From NCBI GenBank assembly GCA_012845835.1, contig JABAKD010000011.1, forward strand, positions 746,501-810,500: a stretch of 64,000 nucleotides of DNA. Reading direction: 5' to 3'. The position numbers and the translations under genes were made by a program. The stretch comes from Undaria pinnatifida (lineage: Eukaryota; Sar; Phaeophyceae; Laminariales; Alariaceae). Positions 13,401-24,096 of this stretch are shown piece after piece. Numbering within the stretch: position 1 is the stretch's first letter; every line of letters begins with the position of its first letter. Under the pieces are notes generated by a model. It was not told where the DNA came from, searched no databases, and saw only the letters and a list, made by a program, of their open reading frames with translations.

Positions 13401-14833
13401 AACACTACAGCAGTAATATCAGTAACTCTTAATTTCGTCTTCATTCCCAGCTTTTCCCGTACGGTCGGGAGTATAAGGCTATGGTTGGGGTTAGGCTGAA
13501 GAAGATGAAGCACGTTTCAACCTTTTTGGCGTTGATAGTCCACACTGACTCCTGATAACGTCTATGATCTTCATTACAAAACCCTTCTCGGGAGGTCGGG
13601 GATAGATACAGCCTTCAGGTTATGGCTAGGGCGTAAAGTCAAGGATATATTCAACCCATTTTTTCGAAGCTGGGCCAAGTCGTCGTAAACAGTAAAACAA
13701 CCCTGAAACGCTCCTTGTGGTTTTGACGATGACGGCGTGTTGCTTTGCAGGCGGCCCCGTCCATGCTGTTCCTGCCTCCCCACACGGTGGAGGCGAAGGT
13801 TGCTGCTTTAAGGTGGCATCTCCCGGGGATGAATCTCAGAAATTTCCTGAAAGGCATGCCGACGGCGCTTGCCCGCAGCCAAGAGACCGTGCCGCGAGGC
13901 TTGAGCCAGCTAAGAGAGGTCAGTCGTTTTTTTTATTCGAAAAGTCCATCGCTTTGCTTCTAGGAAAAGCCTATTCGATTAATTTTTTTTGTTATGGTCT
14001 GTCGCCTTTTTTTGTTGAGGTCAGACTCGTTTTTCTCTGGACACAGGCGTGTCGTCTCGAAACGTCGGATTTATAGTGTGTCGATGAAGAGAATTGGGAG
14101 AACGTACGTTTCAGATCCGACCGGCAGCTATATTTTGAAGAGAAATTTTTGCCCAGTCGTAGTTTGATGACATTGAACTTTTTTTTGCTCCCCCTGCCTG
14201 GTTTGAGTCGCCGTTGTTGCTGCTGTTGCTGGCACGCGGGATTGTGTGAAGGAAGCGAAGAGTGATACGTGTGCTGTAGGTCGTCAAAAGGTGCTGGTAA
14301 TGCCTTGCGCCATTGATTACTTACTTCGAGCAAGGCCATATCCTATACCACACTGATCCTGAACACCGAAAATGGAGGTTTCATCACCTTCGCAGGCGTG
14401 TTTGACCCGGGGAACGGGAACATCCGGCCCGCTTTTCTCAAAGTTCGACTAGCCTTTTTCCGAGACGCATCCAACGACGTTTGCGGTTTCTTCATGATGT
14501 CGGGGCCTTTTTGTTGTCGGTTTACAGTATTTTGCAGTCACTGCGGTCAAGAGGTGGTAGTTATGCATACCGTTGTATTTTGCGTCTCGTTCTTGTCCTT
14601 TGTTTTCTTGTTGTTGTTGTTGTTGTCGTTTCCCTTGCTCTTGTTCTTGTTCATGTTCTTATTGATGCTGTTGTTCGTGTTCTTGGTCGTGTTCTTGTCA
14701 GCGTTTTCCCACGGCCAGCAACAAGGAGCTGGTTAGGATTGTCGAGTCAGCGCCGTCCTTGGTGAGGATGTCAGGCGTCAACGGCACTCTCGACATCAAG
14801 GTAAGAGCTGTTGTTGGTATGGTCAGAGTTGTT

Positions 14834-14880
<47 letters not shown>

Positions 14881-14904
14881 TGTTGTTGTTGTTGTTGTTG
14901 TTGG

Positions 14905-14940
<36 letters not shown>

Positions 14941-14979
14941 GGTGGTGGTGATTGTTGTGATTGTTGTGGTCGTCGTCGC

Positions 14980-15016
<37 letters not shown>

Positions 15017-18000
15017 GTTGGTGGTCGTTGGTGGTGGTGGTGATTGTGGTGGTGTTGGTGTTGGTGTTGGTGTGGTCGAAGTTGTTGCTGGTGCTGGTGT
15101 CGTTGTCGTTGCTGTGGTAATTGCTGCCTGGTTGTTGTTATTGGTGGCGGTTGTAGTGCTTGTCGCGATGTTGTTGCTGTTGATGTCGTTAGTATTGTTG
15201 CTGTTGTTGATCACGGTGACATCGTGTTTGTCTCCTTGCCGCAATCTAGCCTGTGACCCACGAAGACTGCGCACGCACGATTCCCGGTATGACCAAGGAA
15301 GGCACGACCACATCGCCATTGGTAGGTAGCCTGTGCCCTGCAGTCGTGCCATCTGCTTTTCTTACTGTTCGCTATTCGCGATTCACGCCATGCCTTCCCT
15401 GTGGTTCGTCCACCCGCTATCCTAAATGGATAATCCCGGTGAGTTGGCTGACTATACCAGTAGTAAGTTACGATCAATAATATCTGGTAGTACCGTAATA
15501 TACTAATAGTTTAAATATATCAGGTATACATAATATACCAGGTATATATATTATACCAGATACATATATTAATATACTAATATTAAGTCGCCCACTAGTA
15601 ATTAGTTTTGTAGGAATTACCGTTAGTTACGGTCTGCGTGTTTGTGTTCCCTTTTCGTTGGTAAAGTACCACTGTGTACCAGGTAAGTATTTAGTTATTA
15701 ATATTTACCACTGCGATTGTGCTCCAACACGCCTCCCCGAAACAAGCAACTAAGTATTGCTATAAATGTTGGTATGTTATAGTCTAAGTTGATTAATAAT
15801 TAGGCGATTAATTGATTAATTATCGTCGATTTAAGTAGACTTTACAGTTATGTCTTGTTTTTTCTCATAAAATATAATACCAAGGGTTGGTCTATGCTAG
15901 TCCTGGAATGGTCGGTTAGTTGGCTTAGCCTAGCCGCCAACTCGAGCCAACTGACTGCCCCTTCAGTGAGGGTTTGCGCTGGTTGCGTTGCTGACGCGCG
16001 GTTCATGCCGTACCGCCCTGACTTTTGCTCGTCGCGTGTGTGACCAGGTCGACGCGCTGATGAGCCTTCTTCCTGGAGTGAATGTCACAAACATTATCTC
16101 CAACGCGCCAGGGGTGTTGATTCGCAGCACGGGCAGCCTGCCTTCAAAGGTACGACAAAGACACGCGACCTCGCTTTACCAGTCGTGACACACGAAACAT
16201 ACCGGGTGTCGTAGATATTTGAATTGTTTTTGTGTGTTTTTTGTGGGACTGTGGTCCCTTCGCAGGTTTCTATTCAGTATAAGGAGGTGTGGAGACACGG
16301 CGAGGTGGGTTGTGTGGGTAACAGCACTCTCGAGGGTCAACGATGAGTGAACACCTCAGAATGCCCTCGAGGAGCCAGGATGGTCTTGAAGAATAATAGT
16401 GATCACGAGGCGGTACGGTCTAGGAATTCCCTGGAATACGCCGATAATCACTATTATTGCAGCAGAATCCGACACTCCGTTAAAATGGTTGGTCAAGAAG
16501 ACTTCATATGCGTGTCGAAAAACACGTAAAATACGATTATGACTCATCTCAAGTTTAAACGGACTTCTATGCTGTACAATTTTATCGCTGCTTCGAAGCG
16601 TTTCGAATCGCGACATAATCGGTGACATTGCATGACCACATCGCCTCGCGTGTTGTATTTGGCAATATGTATCTCTTATAATTAGCGATGTCAGAAAATA
16701 ATGGTATCTACATGATTGTACCTATCGATTTAAATATTCTATCTTTCGATCCATGTACAAAAACAAATTATGAAGCTTTTAACACGTTGTTTACTACACC
16801 TAAGAACTGGGTTGCATACTACATGTAACATCAAACCTTCTAGAATAATAAACATTACCAGGCGGGTGATATAAAGGGGTGTCTTCTTGCTGCAACCGTC
16901 ACATTCGTCCCCTTTGAGGGTTTATCGTTTCCGCGCACATATTGAAATGCTCGCCCCCCCCCCCCCCCCCCCCCCCGATCCCTCTTGTTCAAACGCCCCA
17001 CCTGAAATCAAAACCTACCAGAGTAGTAAACACTACCAGCCAGCTGATATCATCTCATTATCCATCTAGCCATGCATGCCGTAGCTCCAACTCATCTCCG
17101 CCCTCCCCCCCCCCCCCCCCCCCTTTTGTTCTCCGCCCAGTTCGTTCAAACGCCCCACTTACAATCGAAATCGGTCAGAGTAATAAACACTTTTAAGCAA
17201 TTGATATCACGTCATTATCTTTCTAGCCATCCATGACGTAGCTTTCATTCATCCCCCCTCCCCACTCCAACGCCCCCTCCTTCCCCACACCCCGCACGAT
17301 CGCCTAGATCCAGCACCGCGCGTATAGCAAGCCCCTACATATATGATAAATACGCGCGATCGGAGGATCACACACAATGTTGCAAAGATCAGTTTCGACC
17401 AAATCCTTGATCTCGTAGCTGGAGTGTATTTTAGTATTATATGTGACCTAAACCTCTTGAAAACCCTCCCACACCCCTCCCCCCCCCCCTTTTTTTTTTC
17501 TTTCTCGCTTTCTCTTGCTTAAACGCCCCACCTAATATCGAAACCCGCCAGCGTAATAAACACTTCCACGCCCTGGATATCGCCTCGTTATCGTTTTAGA
17601 GCCGCCCATGCCGCTGCTGCAATTCCCACCCACCCCCGCCCCTAACGCCCCCTCCTTCCCCACCACCCGCACCGTCGCCTAGACCTAGCACCACGCGTAT
17701 AGCAAACCCCTACATCTATGCGACCTAAAGCCCTCCCCCCCCCCGCCCCCCGCCCCCCCCCGGCACATTTCCCCCCCCTTCCCCACAAGAAGGATTCATA
17801 GTTTCCATGCACATATTGACCTGCCCCACCCGTCCCCTCCCCCCCCCTCCCCCCCTCCCGCCCCCCTTTTCATCAAAATCAGGCCCCCACGTCCTTGAAA
17901 ACTCCGCCCTCCCCTCACCGGTTATTCGACTTACAGTATTCACTTGATAACATGATGCATTTCCTTCCACAGCTGTCAGATGTTGTCCCCCTCAGAAACG

Positions 18001-21000
18001 GGTTTTATAGTTTCCGCGCACAGACTGCCTAACATCACCCTGTTGACCCTGATAGCTACACTGTAGTTGCAAGGGGAGTCGCCGACCTATAAACTTAATG
18101 AGTACATACAGCCCGTAATACGCGCGATCGGAGTATCACACACAGCTTGCAAATATGAGTTTCGACAAAATATTCGATCTCACAGCTGGAGTGTATTTTA
18201 ATTTTTATAATAATCCTTGGGCATGTTCCTAGCACGAACTAGCTACAAAACTTTTAGAGAACAGGTTTATTGCTAGGCCTCAGCTCGCGCGACTGCGCTG
18301 GGTGCAGTTGTGACCTGTAGTACGACTGACAACCTGCTTCACGCGTTCTTAAACTGCCGTCACTTGGTACTTCATGAAGATTTTTACATACTGACAAACA
18401 AGGTCCGGCTCCTCAACCTTGCTACGTAGCATGGTGGGATTGCTATGGTATATATAATGGTGTTACGGACTAAGATCGAAACTCAGCTTGTCTCAAGATG
18501 GTACTTCTCAGCGCTATCGTCGAGATATGACGATCTAAACGATAAAACAATTGTTAACTCTTCGAGAAGTCTCGTTCGACGGTTGACGTATGACATTACT
18601 GACTCGATTGGACCTTCAGTCAAGGTAACGATCTGCTCTACCGAGCGTGCTAGTGCGTCTGCTTACCGGCATGACGCTTCAAAAGCTGTCTTCATTTCCG
18701 ACCATGAGTTCGATTTCGCACTAGACTCTGCATCTGACAACTGTCTATCTCCTCCTGCACTACGTCTCCAGTTCTATACCCAACTGCGCAGTTGGATATG
18801 GAACTGGAGACGTAGTATAGAACTGGAGACGTAGTGCAAAAGGAGATAAACAGTTGTCAGATGCAGAGTCTAGTGCGAAACCGACCTCATGGTCGGAAAT
18901 GAAGACAGCTTTTGAAGCGACATGCCCGTCAGCGGACGCACTAGTTCGCTCGGGGAGCAGATCGTTACTTTGACTGAAGGTCCAACCGAGTCAGTCACGT
19001 CATACGTCAACCGTCGAAGAAGACTGTCAGGGTCCCTGCGACCTTCCCCAGGGCCAGGGGGGTCTGTCCCGTCTGCCATTACGGCAAGCGGGACAAACGT
19101 GCAGGGGGGTTCATACATAACCTACCCGTTCTATGCGGTCGGGTTGCTCAGCTCCCCCCGAGGTTCGCCGCCGAGGCGCCAATTGTGGGACTGTGGTCCC
19201 GTCCCAGGTTTCTCTTCGGTATAAGGAGGCGTGGAGACACCGAGGTGGGCTGTGTGCGTAACCGCACTCTCGAGGGTCAACGATGAGGGAACACCTCAGA
19301 GTACCCTCGAGGAGCCAGGATGGTCTTGAAGGATTGTAGTGATAACGAGGCGGTAAGATCTAGGGAATAGGGCCTGGTATCCACGTTGTGAATGCTTCTT
19401 AGTGCCAATCACGGGAGGTATTTTTACTTTTTTTGGTGCTTTGGGATGTTTTTTATCACAAGTGACGAGACGGCGTCGACCCAACCCGACTCTAAGCCTG
19501 CACCCAACCCTAACCCAGGCTAAGGCTACGCCCCGAGCAAGGCGGTGCCGCGCGTGTTGGATTTCCTGAAAACTAGGCTTGCCCCCCCTCCTCTAAAATC
19601 GTACCGGATAATGTTTTTAGTAATATTTTTTTGCATGTTTTGGGGTTTGAAAACACGGTACAGTCTACTGGAAGATGCCTCTCGCCCCCCTCAATTTTTG
19701 CACAAGGGCTCCCGAAAGTATGTGCGAGGTGTTCAGTTTCTTTTGGACGCGGCTGGTATAGGTCTGTTGGTAAAACCCCTTACTGCGTTGACAGGTCTTA
19801 GACTGTTGGGACGGGAGGACGAGCACAAGACTTGACAAGCTCACATATATTTTTTGTATCACGATAGTTGACTCCCGTACGAGTAGAAACATTCCCATGA
19901 AGACCCCTCGAACAACCAGGGTAGCTCGTAGAGTGACATCGGGTGGTGCGGACAAACAACGCGCATACAGCCTGATATCCCCGTACCCCGCTAGAGTCAT
20001 TCCGCCGTAGATGTGCAGCAGATTCTAAGAAGTTTCTGAGCGACTAACATGAAGGGCTCAATATCAACATCATCCATCACCACCCGAAGCATAACTTGGA
20101 AGGCATTCGTTCGCGCAGCCCGACCAACATTTCTATGCGCTAGTAAAAAAAGAAAACACTCGTGAAGGTGTCATGCTAAGCGATAATTCCCCTCTCGAGG
20201 AGCTCAACCGGAAAAACTAAAGAAGGCCAGAAACGTTCGGCCCGACAACTGCAACCCCTACCGTGGAACGACTCGCTACCGAAATCCTTATCCAGTATAT
20301 AACTCACCCGTCTACCCTGCATCATCTCCGTCGCGTTCTCAAGTGCAACAACCAGAGTCTAAGCGTGGTGTGACGCGAGACGTGCTCGGGGCGCATGTTT
20401 ATGATAGGGATGCACTTTTTTTCCTGGCTCGTATGTCCTCAGCTGACGAATTCAGTTCCTCAATCTGAATGGAGGAGCCCCGTCAGTCAAAATATTTTCA
20501 AAGTTTTAGAGAACTATGTCAAATATGCCAACTGTGAGTGCAATCAGTTTTCATGGTCGATACTCACCTTTGCAAGCCCTGCGTGATACTCCGGCCGGCG
20601 TTTTTACCCATGTATTATTACGGAAGACCATAGTAAATAGAACCAAATATTCTTGGTAAAAATAGTTAAATATATACTTTTTGTGAGTACCGTAGGTCCC
20701 ATTTACTATGCTCCCCCGCAATACTCTTTAGGAGATGTATGACTTCCCCCTGGATGCTGCCAGGGTCAACAGGACAATTTACCTTGACCGTAAAGTGCTT
20801 CGTACGTACCCCTTTTGTAGCACGTGTCGGCAGGAGGTTTACTTTTTCGTTTGAAAGTCGCGCACTGTTACCTTGTCATGGTGTACCCGTTCCTGGACGC
20901 GAGATATGGCTAGTCAATCCTGAACACTCACGGGGATTTTCTCCACCTTGCATGGCCTCCTTTTACATATTTTTTAGGTGGAGAAACTGATTGCATTGTT

Positions 21001-22567
21001 TCCGTCCGCTAACGTGACGAAGATGGTGTCGAGAACCCCCGGTATTCTCTACCTCGACATAGACAGGACTGTAAAGCCGAAATCCTTGTGGATCAAGGAG
21101 GCCGTGGGGCTCGATCAGGAGGGGCTAGACCGGCTCGTTGAACAGGGTGAGTCAACTGTCCGTCCGTGACCTAACCAGATGGATCCAGGATTGAAACATA
21201 ACTGGTTCCAGCATTTTTAGTTCGAAATATATTCTGAAATTGTGTAGAAGACGAGATAACTCCTGAAGGCCTAGCCGAAAGCGGAACAGGGTAGATGGGG
21301 AAAAATAAATGCAGACGCTCCCCACCGTCCATCCTCTGCAAAATGGGCGCCGAGACATGCGCTTATACGCTAGAGGGAGGGTGTACTAATCTCATGCATA
21401 CCCGTAGTTGAGACCGTTGATCCTCGCGTCCGTACAATATCGGGATGGAGCACTTTGAGGTTTCACCAACCAGGCAGACATCGCGTGCATCAAGCGCGAA
21501 GCGTCGAAAGGTGTTCGGCGAGTCGCAATGAAGGGTTACCTACTCCCTACTAAGAACCCGCTTGTGAGGCGGACTAGCCGTAACTTGTGCGTACTTTCTT
21601 GCATATCGTATGGCGGCTTTGAAGGAATGGAGGAGGGTGGGCGCCTTTGGACCCTATCATGTTCTGATTGGCGGGAACTCCTCAATTTCCATGCTGCCCG
21701 ATACGTCTTTCCGTGCTGCCTATATGCCTACAACGGCCACAAAAAAATGGTTTTATCAAGACGGAAAACCTTTCTTTTTGCTTCTGCTCTTCCGTCACGC
21801 CTGTTGTTGCGTCCCTTCCCTCAGGTCCATGGCTGCTCAAGGCCGGCTGGGGGCCCCTCGCCCGCCTGCAATTCGCGATAGACGCCGGGATCGCGCGGAA
21901 AGATCGCCCCGCGGGGCTCGTGGGCCTCGTGCGGCGATCTCGCGTCGCTTTTGCCGCGGCCCACCACCCAGCCTACGCCAACTTCTTGCGGAGGCGGTTA
22001 GACGAGGAGGTCATAGAGGAGGATCTTGACGCTTTGGAGGAGCCGGATGAGGACGCTATTCTTCTTCATCCTAAAGCGTGGGGGCGGGGCGGGGGCGGGG
22101 CGAAACCGTTACCCTCGGAGGTGTACGCGGCGGTGGTGCCAATACCGACGACCTCCCGAAATTCGAGACCCAACTCCCGAAATTCGGATTCCACCTCCCG
22201 AAGTTCGGAGTCCACCCCTGGAAATTCGGAGGCGATGCCGAAGCCAACTACATCCCGAAAAGCGACTAGGAAATTCAAAAACGCGGGGGAGATGACAGAG
22301 GAAGTTGTAGTAGACTTAAGCGACGGGGACGGGGATGAGAACGAAGATGAGAAGGACTTGATGGCGAGAACGGCTGTTAGGGTTGGACAGCTGGAGGACG
22401 CGCTAGGGCGGGAGCGAAAGTCGCGGATGGGGGGGGTGAAAGACCGACCCCCAAAGTTTGAGCAGTCGCGCCTCCCGCGATGGCAAGGCAATCCGAAAAA
22501 CGGTGACGCATTTTTAGATTTGGGACGGGGAGAGATCGTCCGACGCGATCCCCGCATTGGGCCATAG
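4407..22567 (+). CDS. mTERF-repeat protein, probably plastid-targeted, 8 exons
   Basis: Exons are 4407-4868, 9934-10034, 11818-11881, 13751-13918, 14702-14800, 16048-16149, 20978-21146 and 21825-22567. Together they give 1908 nt and 635 residues with phase kept at every GT-AG junction. Residues 1-17 form a hydrophobic signal peptide (MTTLFLLLVLITS...), followed by SFVFP, which resembles the Phe-containing cleavage site of stramenopile plastid proteins. A glutamine/lysine run follows (residues 32-45). From about residue 125 to 370 helical repeats of about 33-35 residues recur, each with a (L/F/Y)Px(A/V)xx..(I/V)..xP motif: PDANMARVVERIPS, PEVDSAIFQAAPS, PGMNLRNFLKGMP, NKELVRIVESAPS, PGVNVTNIISNAPG and PSANVTKMVSRTPG. 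This is the mTERF signature. Family members bind nucleic acid and act in organelle transcription, splicing or translation. The C-terminal exon is acidic and Ser-rich with a SRNS-type repeat near residues 500-535. Exon 2 could be preceded by an unrecognised exon, but the phase fits without one. Confidence 0.82.
4500..4540 (+). repeat. CAG-type repeat inside mTERF exon 1
   Basis: A run of CAG units interrupted by AAG encodes the glutamine/lysine stretch just after the predicted targeting signal. Its length probably varies between strains. Confidence 0.8.
5576..7440 (-). mobile_element. Decayed DIRS-like (tyrosine recombinase) retroelement fragment
   Basis: Read on the minus strand, three degenerate reading frames follow one another in the order typical of DIRS elements. 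About 7313-6900 holds the reverse transcriptase/RNase H junction (LSAPVYDLVSRPARHP, then VYWRYNLTEDEQ). About 6750-6600 holds the RNase H end (GALMRFLGVLEMPSRW, HVPGLLNDVADEFSRW). About 6560-6380 holds the N-terminal core-binding part of a tyrosine recombinase (APSTKRAYQGHFSSWLEIR). About 6030-5830 holds recombinase core sequence (THELYCLKRADVAFF, VRFRGSKDDKLRNGA). Frames are broken by shifts and stops, and the gag-like and main RT parts are missing. No split direct or inverted terminal repeats were found. It lies in intron 1 of the mTERF gene, antisense to it. Confidence 0.72.
7436..7655 (+). repeat. Dispersed repeat with GGAGCCCCGTCATTCAG core
   Basis: It contains tttgggagcttaagatctct, ccatggcctagg, ggagccccgtcattcaga and ctctatcgtagcacg in this order. 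The same order occurs at 58990-59225, partly at 59240-59405 and 24440-24550, and inverted at 58600-58795. It is probably a non-autonomous element. Confidence 0.6.
8820..9035 (+). repeat. Degenerate tandem repeat, unit about 28 bp
   Basis: Units of the type ccttacagagtaccagta recur seven to eight times with many substitutions. The array lies in mTERF intron 1. Confidence 0.65.
9505..9780 (-). mobile_element. tRNA-derived SINE, copy b, with tRNA-like head
   Basis: On the minus strand, about 9775-9690 is tRNA-like, with an A-box-like tgatccaatggtaa and a B-box-like ggttccaatctc. The body (gcggaaagcgcgaaagcg, tcgaaccctatgcgcgc) and tail (accacggcttgtccagaagg) match the copies at 2395 and 46697. 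It lies antisense in mTERF intron 1. Confidence 0.68.
9789..9846 (+). other. Decayed duplicate of the mTERF exon 2 splice acceptor region
   Basis: The stretch tgtgcaacaccacc...gtccacaagatga resembles tgtgcgacaccact...gtgcacaagatga ending at the real exon 2 start (9934), about 95 bp downstream. The copy keeps the AG dinucleotide and the following ATGA but runs into poly-C instead of coding sequence. Confidence 0.6.
10264..11693. mobile_element. Terminal-repeat element with internal palindrome, copy 1
   Basis: Direct terminal repeats of about 180-220 bp lie at 10264-10438 and 11474-11693 (shared: ggagccaggatggccttga, agtgataacgaggcggta). Between them is a palindrome with two arms of about 320 bp (about 10560-10880 and 10888-11206) that read as almost the same peptide on opposite strands (for example HREKPVV(Q/R)AL and SSGASGTR). 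Sequence at 11260-11473 matches 19018-19183 of the second copy and ends just before the right terminal repeat. No reverse transcriptase is present, so this is a non-autonomous TRIM/LARD-like element or an unclassified family. It lies in mTERF intron 2. Confidence 0.6.
12650..12860 (+). repeat. Dispersed repeat, pair with 25455-25655
   Basis: Shared landmarks are gcgttctcatcat..gtg.gagcatgcagcat, aagct.tgcgcgtgt and a tail near gatcgtcgattttt. Both copies are in the same orientation. Identity is low by eye and the function is unknown. Confidence 0.5.
13040..13405 (-). mobile_element. tRNA-derived SINE, diverged subfamily
   Basis: On the minus strand, 13402-13325 is strongly tRNA-like: gccccggtggtctagtggtc gives an A box and gagttcgattccc gives a B box. 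The acceptor and T stems do not pair well, so it is not a functional tRNA. The body includes aattcgacgcgagtcgacga, and a body-only copy lies at 25030-25250 (+). It lies in mTERF intron 3. Confidence 0.68.
14834..15200. repeat. Long compound trinucleotide microsatellite (GTC/GTT/GTG)
   Basis: The tract begins 33 bp after the exon 5 donor of the mTERF gene. It passes from GTC units through GTT to GTG-rich units. Open frames across it are artefacts of the repeat. Confidence 0.9.
15481..15600. other. AT-rich intronic stretch with TATACCAGGTATA-type motifs
   Basis: Several imperfect palindromes of the type tataccaggtata occur in an AT-rich stretch of mTERF intron 5. No gene is visible. Confidence 0.5.
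16242..16433 (+). repeat. Terminal repeat of the palindrome-bearing element family, left copy
   Basis: It starts tgtgggactgtggtccc, which forms a GGGAC/GTCCC hairpin, and contains ctcgaggg...ccctcgag, a second perfect stem. It is truncated at tctagg compared with 19184-19385. Together the two may bound a 3.1-kb element that includes the palindrome at 18575-19016. Confidence 0.55.
16840..17620 (+). repeat. Tandem units with poly-C spacers
   Basis: Four related units (about 16840-16890, 16989-17090, 17146-17240 and 17518-17615) share caaacgccccacct, gtaataaacact and tgatatc..tcattatc. Runs of up to about 26 C residues separate them. They lie in mTERF intron 6. Confidence 0.65.
18070..18205 (+). 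repeat. Dispersed 85-130 bp repeat (ATACGCGCGATCGGAGTATC family)
   Basis: Landmarks are gagtcgccgacctat, gtaatacgcgcgatcggagt, agtttcgacaaaat and tctcacagctggagtgtatt. Other copies lie at 17335-17440, 27330-27440, 50498-50560 and twice in tandem at 52445-52690. It could be the conserved end of a larger element. Confidence 0.65.
18575..19016. repeat. Palindrome with gag-like sequence, arms about 215 bp
   Basis: The arms 18575-18790 and 18796-19016 are inverted copies. Near the loop, cgtctccagttctata occurs in both orientations. The right side read on the plus strand gives a gag-like phrase (LTEGPTESVTSYVNRRRR). Downstream sequence (19018-19183) matches the element at 10264-11693. Confidence 0.7.
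19184..19385 (+). repeat. Terminal repeat of the palindrome-bearing element family, right copy
   Basis: It starts tgtgggactgtggtccc and ends ggcctggtatccac. It includes the inverted pair ctcgagggt/accctcgag. The same repeat is seen at 11474-11693, 16242-16433, 10264-10438 and, alone, at 61014-61228. Confidence 0.65.
19486..19530. repeat. Short CCCTAA-type (telomere-like) tract, copy 1
   Basis: It contains cccaaccctaacccaggcta. A longer tract with the same right border (ccaggctaag) lies at 22860-22935, and the left flanks (a gttttt-rich stretch, then gagacggcgtcgaccc / gagggcgtagaccc) also match. This is a repeated module rather than two independent telomeric insertions. Confidence 0.5.
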
Positions 22568-22859
22568 AGTTTTTTCATGTAAGCGCTCCGCCACAGTTGG
22601 GGAGTACAGTAGCTCTTTTTTGGTGGCACCACGCGGTACCCATTTTGGGCCGTGGTTGGTTTGTTTTATCCCCGCGCGGGGGATGAATGGGTGGTCCGAT
22701 GGCGTTATCCCTTGTGCTTGAGGGCTCGCTCTCAACTCCCCAAACATCCCAGCTCAAGTACCAAAAATATACATTTACTTGGTACGCTTTATAGAGGTAT
22801 TTAGGTTGTTTTTTAACTGCTTCTGGTTGTTTCTTGTTACAGGTCACATGAGGGCGTAG

Positions 22860-22935
22860 ACCCAACTCAACCCTAACCCTAACCCTTGCCGTAACCCCGA
22901 CCCTAAACCGACCCTAGCCCAGGCTAAGACTAAGC
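22860..22935. repeat. CCCTAA-type (telomere-like) tract, copy 2
   Basis: It contains caaccctaaccctaaccc followed by degenerate ccgtaaccccgaccctaaac units. It lies just downstream of the mTERF stop codon, in the convergent intergenic space. Confidence 0.55.
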
Positions 22936-24096
22936 CTATGAACTCGCGTGGTTGCCACGCAGGTTGGACAATATGACAAAAATGTGCGGACCACCTCGAA
23001 CAACTTTTTTTTTGTACTGTATCTGGCACTTGTTGGGGGGTTGAGAACGCGGTGAAGTCTACTGTCGTGCTTTCCTGCTATTTGGTGTTACCTGGTATCT
23101 CCCAAGCTGAAGCACACCCTGGTACGAGCTGCCGAACTTACTTGCGACTTGCTTTTTCCCGTTTTTGGTTGGTGTTTTGTGTATGTGTGTTTTTGTGGTC
23201 CGTGCTTTTTTTGCTGCTGTATCTTGTCTACTGTATCTTCTCTAAACGTGTAGTCTATTCAAGAGGTGCTATTGCCATTAGGGTGTTTGCGATGTACTCT
23301 TAATAACTTTGATTGGGTAGAAGTTGGGCAGGAAAGGTTATTTATAGTGTTAATAGTATTGAAACCGTCAAAAACACTTGCTAAGGCCAACTCAATCGAC
23401 GAAAAAAACAGCCAAAAATTAGGTCAGAAATAAGTTTTCCTCGTGAAAATATAATTTTTTGTCATTTTTCTTGCCTCGTTTTCTCGCGGATTGGTTGGCG
23501 TGTTGGGTTATTATGACATTCGTCGGTTCGTACACTATTTTACATTTTTCCAACGCAGTAGATTTGGAAAATAAAACTCTTAAACCCTGGTATTATTAAA
23601 TAGTCAAAAGTGCCGTTTTTAGGTTGTCAAAAGCGTCAAATTGGGTGCGAGCCCTATCATATCTGGCGGTGATGAGCTGAACCCGCGTGGGTGGGTGGGT
23701 GAGCTCATTCGGATAACCGGGCGTCCCTCGCGATACAGAGCACCGAGTATACCAACTTCTTGATAGCGCTACATAGAGTACGACTTGCGTCTCGACCTAA
23801 TTCACCAGAAGGCATAATTTTGGGTTTGGCCGACAAACACGGCATACGGACTATAACGTTTTGGATTTGGCCGAAAAGCAAGCCAAAAGCAATGTTTCGG
23901 CGTGTGCTAGATTCGCCAGAGCCAGTCCAGTTCGAGCGATGATGATGGAGCACCTTAGGCTCACCGAGAGGTGCCGAAAGCGCTGCTGTTGACAATCTCA
24001 AACGGTTTAGAACTGCACAAATTAGACTTGTCGGGGCTTTAACCCTTTTGGAGCCCAGGTATAACGACCAAATAGCAGCCAAAGACATGGCAATTG

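Noticed and set aside
13325..13402. tRNA gene on the minus strand
   Set aside because: A and B boxes are good, but the acceptor and T stems do not pair and the sequence continues into a repeated body, so it is better read as a SINE head.
14759..15352. Long Val-, Asp/Asn- or Cys/Trp-rich open frames
   Set aside because: They are translations of a GTC/GTT/GTG microsatellite in different frames and strands.
22860..22935. Chromosome end or true interstitial telomere
   Set aside because: The tract is short and degenerate, and its flanks are repeated at 19440-19530, so it belongs to a dispersed repeat.
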